From assembly GCA_030770535.1 (NCBI GenBank), contig JASVEC010000007.1, forward strand, positions 62,001-126,000: a stretch of DNA of 64,000 nucleotides, given 5' to 3'. The stretch's first letter is position 1. Every line of letters begins with the position of its first letter. Positions 1-11,738 of this stretch are shown here, piece by piece. The notes under the pieces were generated by a model, which was not told the origin of the DNA, did not search any database, and saw only the letters and a list, made by a program, of their open reading frames with translations. The position numbers and the translations under genes are program-made. This DNA comes from Batkoa obscura (lineage: Eukaryota > Entomophthoromycota > Entomophthoromycetes > Entomophthorales > Batkoaceae).

Positions 1-2709
1 AATATCATAGCCTGAATATGACATAACAGCAACAGTAGCATTTTGCCCAGCTGGAAGCTAAAAGCAAACTTTAGTAAATTATAACTGCATGATTATATAA
101 TACTACTTTATCATAGCCAATCAATTCAATAGTTTTTGTTTTAACCATTGGCTGTTGAGGGTACACCATCAGATATAAAAGTGTATCAATACGATTCAAT
201 TGATTGTAGGCAATGGCCCCAATAGCTTGTTTACCCATAGCGCATTGGTAAGTGTTACGTGGAGATTGATTATGGTGTGGGTATGGAATAAGCCCAGCAA
301 CAGCACCAAGTACTGTAAATGGTTCAATTTCAAGATGTGTGGTTGTATGTCTATCTATGTTATGTTCATAAACTGCAATATTACTATCACTCTCCTCATT
401 GACATCCAAATATTCTACTAATCCTAATTTTAAAAAGTCATCGAATTCTATCTCTTCTCTTTCAAGTCTCTAAAAAAACGAAATTAGTAAAATGATTGCT
501 TTATGTTATTTATACTTACTTTTAAATGTTCTTCAGTAACCATCGGTATGCCATTTTCGACAATGATGAGCGGTCTACAGATACGTCCACCATCAGAAGA
601 TACATTTATAGACTTATGGCTATCCTTAATAAATATGGAAACAAATTCGGAGATATACCCTGATCTCCTAAGTTTACGGAAATCGGCCACAAATTTAAAT
701 GGTCGTTTAGTAATACCTAATACTTGACCATTTAAAAAGATGGTGTATGTGTTGTAGCCGTATATTTCATTCCCAGTTAATAATGTAATATCTTCTGCGC
801 CTAAAAGAAAGATCATTTTACTAATAGGCTCTGTTTCTACATCTGTGGTGATATGAGTCATCAGCGCTAAATTTTTTACCAAACCACATGCTTCTCCTTC
901 TGGGGTATCTGAGGGACAAAGCATACCCCATTGTGAAGGCTTTTGATGTTTTTAGTTTATTTATACTTTAAGATTTAAAAGATTATTTACCTGTAGAGAA
1001 CGTGGCCCAGAAACTTTCCTTGTCTTTTCAAATTGGGAAGCAATACGTGTCATCATACCAAGGGCAGATATATAAGATAATCGAGATAATACATGAGTAA
1101 TACCAGCACGTTCCATCTTAAAACGTTTTAAAATCCAATTACCGGTAGAAATAGAACGATTGAAACCAGCAGAAATATGGTCCTGTAATAAACGTAACTG
1201 AGTGATAGCATCGAACTCCACAGCTCGTTGCTGTTTTTTGAGAACTTTGTCGATTGATGATTTTAACATCCCATTAAACTGTTTAAATAGATCTTCGAAT
1301 AAAAGAGACATAAGTTGGCCAGCACTATAAATTAAATATAATTAGTATTTTTTGTCGAATTCCGTAAAATAATAATTACAGTTCTAGTCGCTTGTTACCA
1401 ACGTAATCTCTATCATCCAATGTTTTTTCGTTATTTAAAGCTGAGATCACCCTTCTAGCCATAATAGTAATGTATATTGCTTTTGGGCGAAAATTTAAAT
1501 CTTCAACTGTAATATGAGCTAAAACAGTATTAGCTAAGCAATCAAGAGCTTCATCAGCCTAATCAATAGATGTTGTTTGTACTTATATTCTATTCTACTT
1601 AATATGAATATTTACCTGAGTCCTTTTTATTCCCATTGCTGCAGGTCTTCTTGCTACTTTAGTTTTAGTGCCGACATAATCTAAGGCTTGTTGTTGACTA
1701 AATATCTTTAGTTGCCCACATTCTTCAATGGAAGGTGCAAATATATCCATATAGGCTACATCACCTCCAGTTACTAATAGCGCAATTTCTTTATCAGTCA
1801 CTATTCCCATTGCTTTAAGAGCAATTACTAATGGTAAATCTTCTGTCAACGAATTATGTCTTAAATACAATTTTGCATTTTTCATAACAACGTAAGATTT
1901 GGATTTACGCTCCATTGTTGAACTATCAAAAATTAATACACGAATTAATATATTCAATTAAAATACCTAGTAACTGAAGCAACAGTCAACCCTTTTGGGT
2001 CAATCTCAACAATAATTCTATTTTTTGATAATTGTTCTTGTACTAAGATTACTTTTTCGGTTCCATTGACAATAAAATAACCCCCAGGATCTAATGGACA
2101 CTCTCTTTTATCTGCCAACTCTTGGTCATTGCAATTTGTTAATATACAATTCCTGGATCTTAACATCACTGGAATACGTCCTATAACTACTTTGTTACGC
2201 GTAACAAGGTTTTTATTTCGTACATATTGCACATTTACATAAATGTTTGCTGCGTAAGTCAAATCTCTTAATCTGCACTCATGTGGTGTAAGTGGCGAGT
2301 TTGATGTATCACCAGCCAAACGTTCTGGCTTTCCAACGTAAATATCAGTATATCTAACTGTTAGTGTATGCTTAAGATTTAGAAATACATTAATTTACTT
2401 AAAATAGAAGTTTGGATCAACATCTGATGTGACTTGTTGATTAGCCAACATGATCTTTTTCAGATCTGTATCGATTAAATAATTATAAGAATCTATATGC
2501 TGCTTCACTAAGCCTTTCACTTTTAAGTATGCTGGTAAAAGTTTCCATTTATCCTATAAAACAATGGTAAATATACATGAGCTGTTTGATAATGAATTGA
2601 AATTTACTTCTAACTTTTTTACCGGAGCATTTAAGTCTTCACCTTTAAAATGCTCTTCTAAACTTAATTCCGTTCCTTCTACCTCTTTTTTAACTTTTAC
2701 TTCCGACAT
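1..2709 (-). CDS. RPC2: DNA-directed RNA polymerase III subunit 2 (RPC2/RET1/POLR3B), 3' end beyond window
   Basis: Second-largest catalytic subunit of nuclear RNA polymerase III, which transcribes tRNA, 5S and U6 RNA genes. Nine exons are visible: 2709-2608, 2553-2399, 2353-1967, 1922-1616, 1558-1380, 1324-991, 939-520, 469-107 and 57-1. All splice phases agree, giving 768 codons before the window edge cuts off the C-terminal part. Family blocks seen include [18 protein letters not shown] near the N-terminus, the protrusion/lobe segment [85 protein letters not shown] and MSYSGYDI. The [13 protein letters not shown] and [11 protein letters not shown] stretches match Pol III subunit 2 rather than Pol II RPB2, as I know those families. 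The start is the first ATG of an acidic/basic leader ([12 protein letters not shown]). The hybrid-binding and clamp regions and zinc site are not in the window. Confidence 0.96.
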
Positions 2710-3204
2710 TTTTGTTTTAGCTATTGTTTTTCTCTATAAACTTGTAATAAATATTAAATTCTATAAAAGTTGATTTTTATAGAATAGCTTTAGGATATTT
2801 AAAATCAAGCAACTTTGAAAATAGACTTTTTGAGCTTTTCATAAAATATAAAAAATAAAAACAAGTATTTTAACATGCAAAATAAATATTAAATGTTTTT
2901 AAATTATTAGTATAAAATAAAACATAACTTATAATTGCTTGATAGTTATAATAACTTATAGTGATGATTTTAATAAATAGATTTTTGGTTTATAAACAAT
3001 GTTATTTTACAATTTTATTAATTACATTTATTAAATGAATAGATAGAACATAAAGATAACAAAGAATAGTTATCATTACTAATATTAATATGAACATAAA
3101 ATTATTTTTAAACAGAAATTTCTTTAACATACATTCTTTGGATGAATTAAATAAACCCAGCAACTACACTTTCAAAACAAAAACTCCTTATTTTCAAATT
3201 AATT
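2710..3204. other. Intergenic region, RPC2 upstream / YEATS gene 3' flank
   Basis: AT-rich spacer of about 495 bp between the start of RPC2 and the stop of the YEATS gene, both on the minus strand. It must hold the RPC2 promoter and the YEATS gene's polyadenylation region. I see no ORF, element copy or RNA gene in it. Confidence 0.5.
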
Positions 3205-4609
3205 TCATTTACGCTTACCAGAAAGTGAATGTAGGCAAAGGTTAACGATACCAAACAGTTCGATCAAACATGTTTGGGAAGCAGTACTCAAATCCACTTC
3301 AAATTTATCATCTAAACCTACTTAATATCTATTAAAGTACAAATGAATATATAATACCACTTAAAGCGCAAGGGATGCCATACAAGCGAGCCAATTTGAC
3401 TATCATACCAAGTTGAGAATAGTTTAACAACTCCATTAAGCGTAACACATCATCTGCGTCCACCTAAATACCGTCAATTAAGTCTAGAAATTCTTGTAAA
3501 AACACTTACGTCAACAACCGGGCTCCTTTCTCTTAATCCATAAAGTGGCCTAAAAGGATTTGGATCAGCCAAAATGCGTAGCTTTTCTGGATCTTTAATA
3601 TCAAATATCGAATAATCATTTGATGGATTGTGATTTGTTTTATCACCATTAAATAGCTTTAAATTATTTGCCTTTGTTCTTTCAGTTGAAGGAATTTCTC
3701 TTTCACTTTCTTCTTTATACAATCTAGCTTTTTTTAAGTCTTTCTGACTATTTCTACCATTATCGTAGTCTAGCTTGCTATCTTCAACTTTAGTCTGTGC
3801 TCTTCTTGGAATCTTTGATGGCATTTTTTGGCTATCTTTACTATTATCGCTATCCGGTCGATTTACTTCAGCTTTAGCTTGGGTTCTTCTTGAGATTTGT
3901 GGAGGAGCCGCATATCTGTTTCTTGGAGGTAAAGATGCCTCTTTGATCTCTCTAGTTTCTCTAACTAATGATTTTTTTCCTTCTGATGTCCTTTTTGGTT
4001 GAGTTTCGATACCATTTTTAGTTTCTGAAGGAGCTTTATGTGGAGCTTTTCCAACTCTTTTTCCACCTCGAACTGGCCTTGGGGGTGTATTTTCTTCTTT
4101 TTCATCAGCAGGGTTTAATAGCGATCGATCCCTTGCAGAAACGTTTTTGAAAGTCTATGATGAAATGTTGTTGGCCTATTTTATAAAATAATAATAAATA
4201 GCATACCACTATATGATCCTCTATATATCTTTCCTTATTTACATTAAGATCATGGTCTATTTCATAAACCGTCCTCTTTTCATCGTTAAAATATAATTTG
4301 ATTTTTAAATAAAATGAACCCCATCCCTTCTCTTCTAATGCATATGGTGGGTCTCTACGAACTATTAATAGTTATTATCATATAATATAAATAATATTGT
4401 ATAAGTATACTCTGTGGTTTTTTGCCAAAAGATTCATGTAGGATATATTCAACTTTATTAATAAAGTCATGATTTTTCATAGGCTCCCCGTCATCGTTTA
4501 AAGCAAGAATATGTACCCTCCAAGCATATAATTTATTACCTTCAACAAATCGGTTGGAGTCTTTTACCACGGTTACTACTTTAAAGTCTTTTTCAATATT
4601 CCTTGACAT
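3205..4609 (-). CDS. YEATS-domain protein, AF9/TAF14-like, with C-terminal helical AHD/ET-like region
   Basis: Chromatin reader expected to bind acylated histone lysines and to bridge to transcription complexes (TFIID/TFIIF/SWI-SNF in yeast TAF14; super elongation complex in AF9). Five exons (4609-4411, 4352-4207, 4154-3510, 3463-3358, 3317-3205) keep phase and give 402 aa. Residues about 5-120 form the YEATS fold: WRVHILALNDDGEP, VEYILHESFGKKPQ, then PPYALEEKGWGSFYLKIKLY and the HDLN stretch. Residues about 120-310 are a basic, Ser/Arg/Lys-rich disordered linker with repeated SRRTQ/PRRAQTK-like words. The last about 75 residues (VDADDVLRLMELL, then KLARLYGI and FEVDLSTASQTCLIEL) resemble the ANC1-homology/ET helical module that binds partner peptides. 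Whether it is the fungal TAF14 equivalent or a distinct AF9-type protein cannot be settled here. Confidence 0.85.
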
Positions 4610-5127
4610 TATAAATTTAGTTGCAATCAGGATTAAGCTCAGTTTATATTAAATTATTTTTATCAGTTAAATTACTTTTTATTAAAAAACAACTAGAAAT
4701 TGAGACGCAATAAAATTTATAGCAAATTGGGAAACCCGGATCTAAAATGCTAAAAATGGCACCTAATCGAAATAAATTCTAAGAATACTATTATTGAAAT
4801 ACGCAACAGTGTAAAGTAATTTAAGAAATTTAATTTAATGAAACTAGATACACTAATACAATGCTTACTTTGATACTGTTCTTTTTCGTTTATTTATAAG
4901 ATTCAAAATTTAATATTACTATTCACATAATAGTGATATATTAATACTATATATAATGAAAAAAAATGCTATATAAATTCCAAAAGATAATTCTGCTTTT
5001 TATATTATCATATATTCCTTTTATTTAATTTATAATGGTATATTACATTTTAAATCTTATTCAATTCATCTTGATATTATTAGTTAATTAATAAATATTA
5101 TTTAACTTTTATTGAAGATACCAAACA
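4610..5127. other. Intergenic region between YEATS and MFS genes
   Basis: About 520 bp of AT-rich sequence upstream of the YEATS gene and downstream of the MFS gene, both minus strand. No ORF or repeat element recognised. Confidence 0.5.
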
Positions 5128-6803
5128 TTAAATATTAATATTTTCAGGTAAAAGTAGATTAGTTTGCAAATTAGGTGAAAGTGTACCAAAGGGGAAAGTG
5201 GGTACAGTTAAGCTTGTCATAAGCTGTTCATTATTAAGAAAATATGACGTTAAATCGAGATTAAGTAGTGGGCCAGCCTTTGGTTTGTGATCTGAAACGT
5301 AACGCCAGATAAATGTAGCGATTAAAGAAGATAATACTAACATAAAGATACAAAATAAAACTAATGGCCTGTATCCTGAGTAAGGGATTATATTGATTAA
5401 ATGAGACCCCAAAGGAGATCCAAGTAAAAAGCCAAGGCCACGCGACGCTTTATAAAAGCCTAGTAAACTGGTCAAATTGTTAACACCTAAAATATGTTAG
5501 TAAATATTTAAAATTAAAATAAACGATAAATACCAAATAATTCTTTTGCTACCATTGAAGAGCATGTTATTGAGCCACCAGACAAGATGCCATATGAAAT
5601 AACAAAAGTAAAAAGTAAACTTAAAATAATTGTATCTAAATTATGGAAGTGAGGTTCATTAAATGGGTGTATACATGCTAATAACCAGAAAAAGCATGCC
5701 ACAGAAGAAGCTATTAAAGTAACCAGAAATAAAAAGGAATAGGTGTTGAAAGGTAATGGATGCTTGCCCAAATGATACAAATTCAATAGTTTATATTTTA
5801 GTCGTATATTTTTCTTATTGATATTGATATTGTTCATTTTATCGCCTATCAATCCTATACTTATTTTTCCTAAACCTGAGGAAAGATTCAAAACAGATAT
5901 TAATATTGCTGCTGTACTCCATCCCATTTTCAACTCAGTACTTGTGAATATACCCAAAAAGTAAAATGGTATTAAATAAGCGAAGGAATGAAACAAACCA
6001 ACCAAACTAAACAACATATATTTTGACCAATTTTCATAAATATTATCAAAGACCTGTTTAAAATTAAACGTCCTAAAATCATAGCTATCTTTAGCTTGGT
6101 TTGATTTAGGTGGTACAATTAGCAAACTACTAATTAATAGTCCAAAAAACAATATCAGTGCATTGATTCTTAGCGTATTTTGATATCCGGTTACATTCAA
6201 TAAATATCCGTTTAAATATGATAGTGACATTCCACCTATTCCTGCTCCAGCAGAAGTTAATCCAGTAGCTAATCCACCATAGTGTTTGAAATGCAAAACT
6301 GGTAATGAAGTTGCAGGCATATTAGCTAAAGATATTCCAATCCCACATAACACACCTTGAGTTAAATATAAATGCCAAAGTTGGGTTGAGAAAGAAGCTA
6401 ATAATAAACTAATTGCCATTATAAAAGAAGCTATGATCGCAATTAGTTTATGTCCAAATCTATCACATAAAATACCGGAAGGTAGTGAAAAAAAAGAATT
6501 TAATGCTGCACATAATGTTCCTACCCAACTAAATAAGCTTAAATTTATCGATAAATGTTGATTTATGTTTGGATGTTCATTAGATAAATATTCTTGGTAA
6601 ATCCCAAAAGAAGATATTGGCCCGAATGATAATGCTTGTAAAAGAAAACAGCTTAATAAAACTCTGAGTCCAAACCACGAAATTAGTTTTGGCTCTTGTT
6701 CAATTTCATTAATAAGTGGGAAATCTTGATCGTTTTGATATAATTGACTCGTTTCATCATAGTCTGTTTCAGTTTCTTCATTCCTATTTATTTCTAGATT
6801 CAT
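5128..6803 (-). CDS. Major facilitator superfamily transporter, monocarboxylate-porter-like
   Basis: Predicted plasma-membrane permease of 542 aa in two exons (6803-5534, 5486-5128) joined by a 47-nt intron with GT/AG ends and preserved phase. About 70 acidic, polar N-terminal residues precede twelve hydrophobic segments, with a loop between the halves that is rich in Asn/Lys. After TM2 the family motif appears as LPSGILCDRFGHK; TM1 contains FGPISSFGIYQEYL, and TM4-5 contains the glycine run GLTSAGAGIGGMSLS. This pattern is typical of the fungal MCH/SLC16-like monocarboxylate branch of MFS. The substrate cannot be read from sequence; yeast MCH members do not all carry monocarboxylates (Mch5 imports riboflavin). 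The start ATG opens the long first exon. Confidence 0.85.
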
Positions 6804-7261
6804 TATATTATGTTACTTAAAACTAGTTCAATTATGTAAAAGCCTACATTTAATACTCCTTTTCTTTACCAACTAATTGTTAAATCATCTAAGAACTTAA
6901 TAAATTGTTATTCCTTAAAAAGGCTATTTGTATTTAAATTTAATATTCGAAATTAATGATCGTTATTCAGCAAAAAAAAATCTATTTATTTAAATCCCTG
7001 GCTTAAGAATAACATATTTGTAATAAAATAAATAAATAAACGTGTTTTTCTAAAATACGTTATATTAGTACATAAACATCTCTATAATTGTGTCCTATTC
7101 ATGTTGAAATAAACAGTTCTTGTTCCCTAATATTTTTACAGTGCAGCAGAGTTACTGTTGAAACAAATCGAGTTGAGTCTTTTTTGTATAGTTGTATTTT
7201 TTTTTGAAAAGTGAAATTTACAGGGAATTGATCCACTTTGCAAAATACTTTGAGTTTTATA
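6804..7261. other. MFS gene upstream region
   Basis: AT-rich 5' flank of the MFS gene reaching to the first 104-bp element copy. Contains homopolymer A/T runs; no coding signal seen. Confidence 0.45.
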
Positions 7262-7365
7262 TATGGGAATGTTTTTTTTAATTTCATTACTTTTCCATTT
7301 TTCAAGCGCTATCTGAGTGGAAAGATTGCTAGTAAAATCCTTAAACAAAAAAGCATATCCCCATA
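7262..7365 (+). mobile_element. 104-bp MITE-like element, copy 1
   Basis: Full-length copy. The left end reads TATGGGAATG followed by a T-run, the centre AAGCGCTATCTGAGTGGAAA, and the right end CATATCCCCATA. Flanked by TA at both ends. '+' is defined here as the orientation in which the T-run is followed by TTTCATTAC. Lies in the spacer upstream of the MFS gene. Confidence 0.8.
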
Positions 7366-7900
7366 TGTTAAAAACTATATATTTATATAACTGAAGTATA
7401 GAAGCTTTGTCCTATTTTATCTGAAATAAGCTGTTATTTAGAAACTTCTGTGTAGTTTTACTAGTTGCTATTATCGAAAGTAAATGAATAGATTAGTAAA
7501 TTAAATATATTTGAATAACATTGGGACTTTTTTTTAGATGAGTGGCCGCTAATAATAAAAAGAGAAAATACAACTGTGAGAGTAGTGAAGTACAAGATAA
7601 AGTAAGAGCGAACAAGCAAGTAGCCACCATTTGGATGAAAATTTATTTAAGCATATTTTAGGGTTTCCAACTGCTTTACTTTATTTTATTTTTAATAAGC
7701 TTGTGAACAAAATGGGACAAAATGTCAACTTTAACAAGTTCATAATACTAAATTGTTTAAAAATTGGTAGTCTTATGCTATTGCTAGTTTTATACTAGAT
7801 TTTGTACTTAAAGCTATTACTACTTTGAGTTATCTTGGTAGTATTGTGATAATATTAGACTTGATACTGCATGAAATTAGAAAAGTGGGTCATAAGAGGA
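7366..7900. other. Spacer between element copies 1 and 2
   Basis: About 535 bp of low-complexity AT-rich sequence. No gene recognised. Confidence 0.4.
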
Positions 7901-8003
7901 TATGGAGGTGTTTTTTTTGGCTTCATCACTCTTTTCATCTTTAAGCGCTATTTGAACGGAAAATTATTAGTAAAATTCTTAAACACAAAAATACATCCAC
8001 ATA
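7901..8003 (+). mobile_element. 104-bp MITE-like element, copy 2
   Basis: Full-length copy from TATGGAGGTG to CATCCACATA, with central AAGCGCTATTTGAACGG. Both ends carry TA. A short plus-strand ORF that starts at 7871 runs through the element and is not considered a gene for that reason. Confidence 0.8.
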
Positions 8004-9420
8004 TGGTTCATAGTATATCGGAATTATCATTTGGTGATGACCTTGAAGAATATTTAGGAATGAAAGTAAACGACAGGCTGTTATATATCATCTTAGATAA
8101 TCGACATGATATAGTAAGTACTCGCTATTCGATATAATTTACACAAAGAAAAAGTTTACTCATGAAATACCATGAGCTGAAGATGATTATTCTCAACTGC
8201 CTGAATTAAGTTATAACTTTAAATACTTGAATTCAATTCATGATAAATTCCAAACAGTCACTTTATATAATTTAGTTTTATTTATTGTCGGAGATCACAC
8301 AAAGGTAATGAATAGCTTTATTAATAGTATAATTGAAGGGGCTTCTGTCATTGAAATAAATAATATCGAATTGATAGATTGGATTGAAGTTCAGATGGAT
8401 CTTTATTTACCAATTTTAATTTTGGAGCAACTTAAACATAGTTTTGTTAAAAAATGATTTGGAGTTTCCTAATGAAGTTTGTAACAAACCAAACCAAATC
8501 AAAGAGAGTATCATTTGCAAGATATATCGTAATAACCTCAGTTTTTCCATAAGCGAAAATAATGCTATTTTAGAGGAACTGGGAATCAACCAACATACAT
8601 AAATCAAAATGGCATTAAACGAGTTTGATTACAATTTTAAAGCATTTAAAAAGGATGTCTCTTAATTTCGAAATTGAATCGTTAAGACATAATATTAATT
8701 TAAGTAGTAATGAAAATGAAATTGTTATATGGGATTTATGTAGGTATTTTTTGTATTTTATTTTAGAAGTAAGAAAAATTAGGAGATAAGTGGACTTGTT
8801 GAATACACTCCATGTTGAGTCACATTTGGTTACTAAAGTAATTGTTAGGTTGGTACATCAATGCGCACTTTTTAAAACAGATAAAAACAATTTTGAGTTA
8901 TTTAATAACTTAAGCAACCATAATCAGAATTTTCATATCAGTGGAGTTAAACACATTGCTGTATAACAAGCTTGCTATATTTCTTGATCAAAATCGGGTC
9001 TACAATTTTAGGAGAATCAATACTAAGTAAGCCTGATGACTTTAAAATCAACAACCCAACTACCCTATTTTTAGAAAAAAATTCGAAACTTTTGGTATTA
9101 ATAAATGAATCTGATGACTCTGATTCTTTCTCACAGGTTATCTTTATGAATACTCAGATTTGAGTGATAAGTCAAATGAGTAATTAAGAGTGCTTACCCA
9201 GGTTTAAATTTAAAGAAATGGATAAAATAATTGATCATTATGATTCGAAGACGTTGTACAAAGGTTCAGATGTTTTTATTATACCTTAAAATCCTTCTGG
9301 AAATCAACATCTTAAAACACAACTATAATACTATTTAAATAACCAAATTAGGAATGAAAAAGTTGAAAAAAGTAGGGATGACAATCAACTTATTTATCAT
9401 TTAACTAAAAAATAGAAGTA
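8004..9420 (+). pseudogene. Decayed coding-like region, family not recognised
   Basis: Several plus-strand stretches read like protein but are interrupted by stops and frame changes without convincing splice sites. The longest is 8227-8457 (including FKYLNSIHDKFQTVTLYNLV and EINNIELIDWIEVQMDLYL). Further pieces lie at about 8520-8600 (NNLSFSISENNAILEELG), 8972-9163 and about 9215-9290. The composition (Asp, Glu and Asn mixed with hydrophobics) differs from the random Lys/Ile/Phe reading of nearby spacer. Element copy 2 sits at its left edge. I take it as the remains of a gene. An intact but unusual multi-exon gene, or chance, remain possible. Confidence 0.3.
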
Positions 9421-9519
9421 TACTACTTTATATCTTTTATGGCTTAGAATTCTTTATTTAGAAGGGGGTATATATTTTATTAAAGCTGTCACATAAAGGT
9501 AGGGTTTAAATACAATTAT

Positions 9520-10394
9520 TTACACTAAATAATCGGCAGAAAAGTAGCCAATGATATCATTACATACATCCTCTTCCAATGGACAATCTAATAACTGAGG
9601 TTTAGTAGCAGTAGCTAAATTATATACATTAGAAATGCTTTCTCCAAGAACTAAAGACTCTAAAGTACAAACGTTAAAAGGGAATAATATATTAATACCA
9701 AAGTACCATGATCATTTGTACAATTACTTTCATTTAGTACTAAATCAAAAGAGGATTTTATGATTTTTTTAATTTCTGATTTTGATAAATAATCAAACTA
9801 ATGATTTTAATAAATTAATGAATTTAATATATTGAAATACCAATTCACCATTTTGAAAAGAACTTGAGTTCACTATAATACTTTGTATTATCTCTTTTAC
9901 ATCATTTATATCATTTAGTAGCATTAATTTATGCCCAAATTGACAATTAAATAACCTTAATATTTAGCTTAATTCAACAATAATTATATACTTTAGCTCA
10001 AACTCAGTTATACTTTCTAGACTAAGTTCATTGTTCAATAAAACAAATACAACTTTATCGAAGTTCGTTGCGTAGTTTAACCTGATCCCTAAAATTAGTA
10101 TAATTTCATCAAATTAGATTTACATTTCATCAATTTTATTGTCTCTTTTCAAAATATAAAGTGCGGTATTATGATTGTCAAGGTAAATATCCTAAAATTA
10201 TTTCAGTTTAAATTTTAAATATAGTAATAGTACTAAACTGGTTTAATCTCACTTTCAGTGGCTACAAAATAGTTAGAGTAGTTTTTAGAATATGTGATTA
10301 TTTTATTACTATACTTCACATTCATTATAGTATCCTTTTGAAGCTCATTGAGCCATTTCTGTTTGGCTGCCCATTCTTTGACTCTAATATTCAT
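9520..10394 (-). CDS. Hypothetical protein, six exons, family not recognised
   Basis: A six-exon model keeps an open frame throughout: 10394-10239, 10191-10124, 10081-9992, 9955-9841, 9797-9699 and 9657-9520. It totals 666 nt and encodes 221 aa; donors are GTTTAG, GTAAAT, GTATAT, GTATTT and GTATTA. The agreement of five intron phases in such AT-rich DNA argues strongly for a real gene. The protein begins MNIRVKEWAAKQKWLNEL, continues with YLDNHNTALYILKRDN, and ends LLDCPLEEDVCNDIIGYF plus a short tail. It has no signal peptide, membrane segment or motif I recognise, and looks soluble and helical. It starts 133 bp past the DHHC gene stop on the same strand. I assign no function. Confidence 0.6.
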
Positions 10395-10527
10395 AATTTC
10401 AATATAAAATAGTTATTACCTGTTTTAAATTATAATGTCTAAATATAAATACAATAAATGCAAAATTTTTAGCATTAAAAGTGATGAAAGGGTATTAAAA
10501 ATAAAAAAGAATTATATCAGTTTAATA

Positions 10528-11738
10528 TTATTGTATACTTATAGATGTAAGGTTCGAATTTAACTCATGTTCATCTTCATTATCCTAAAACGATAATATT
10601 AATAAAAATGAAGAATGCTAATTAATTTATGTTACCATAGTTGGAGTATTAATAAAAGTAAAAAATAAATATCTTTCCCATAAAGCTAATTTTGCTTTAG
10701 ATTCTGGAAATTTATTATACTTTGAAGAGATTAATTGCCAAGTAGCTAAGCCTTGTCTTGCTACAATCTATATTAAAAATAGAACATGCATTAAATAGAT
10801 AGTCTTACTTAAGAATAAATGAAACAACAATAAATACAAGAGTGCTAATAGTCCACCAGTAGCTATAATTGTCAATATAAAAATAAAACCAGAAGTAATA
10901 TGAATTATAGAGTCTGGTGCTCCATTATTTATATTATATGATTTAATTACTAAAAATTTACTATAGCTTAAATATTTAAACTAATATATCCAGCTTACTT
11001 TGGTTAGAAAGACCTTCATAATCAGCTATCATATAAGATGTTAAATACCACCCTAAACTTGATGCTACCATAAGGAATAAGCAGCTCGATGCAATTAAAT
11101 AGATGAAATATCTATTTTGTAAAATTGGCTTTTATTTAGCTTTAGAGAATAAATGAATACCTATAATTTGTTTTTCCAATGCAGTTATTTAGCCAGATAC
11201 AATGATGATCCATTCCTTCAATACATTTATTACAGCTGTGGCAATGGTAAGAACATTCTTTACTATGAAAATATTACATTAAATAAACAAGGGTTATTAT
11301 AATGTTATTACAAGTATCCTTCACAATAGGAGCAAAATGAATTGTTTGAATTATTATCAGATATACTTAATATGGCCTTGATATCTAAAGGTTCGTCATT
11401 ATCCGAACTAAACAAATCACCGGTAGCAACGGGATTTGAAAAGGAACATAACAAACTTAATACGATAATTCCTATACTTAAAGAAACCATAAGGTAATAT
11501 AAAGTTAACGATGATAATTATTGCAAATATTCAACGCTTTATACAATTTGACATAAATTGAATCTTATGATCTTAATAAAAAGGATATAATTTGTAGTAT
11601 AGTATTCGCATTAACAACTAATGGTTTGATTAAGAAGAAGTAGTAATAAATCATTAATAGTTTAATGGCCCAATTGCTAATAAACAAAGGGTGATATGGT
11701 GGTAGTAGGCCATTACTTCTTCTCTTTCGGTCATTCAT
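10528..11738 (-). CDS. DHHC-type palmitoyltransferase, first exon interrupted by an in-frame stop
   Basis: Integral membrane S-acyltransferase that transfers palmitate to protein cysteines. Exons: 11738-11545, 11476-11312, 11262-11161, 11111-10999, 10949-10809, 10760-10636 and 10584-10528; all phases agree (299 codons). The N-terminal [18 protein letters not shown] resembles the conserved N-terminus of ZDHHC1/11-like enzymes and leads into TM1. TM2 ([12 protein letters not shown]) is followed by SNPVATGD. The cysteine-rich domain runs [41 protein letters not shown], and contains the catalytic DHHC. TM3 and TM4 follow, then the TRQGLATWQ stretch in the TTxE position. Exon 1 has TAA at 11567-11565 in the only frame that joins the rest. 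Either it is a real null, a sequence error, an unseen intron, or translation begins at the later ATG at 11490, which would lose TM1. Confidence 0.75.

Noticed and set aside
7871-8137. 88-codon plus ORF with a hydrophobic start
   Set aside because: It begins upstream of and runs through a copy of the 104-bp element; the same reading recurs in other copies by sequence identity, not as a protein family.
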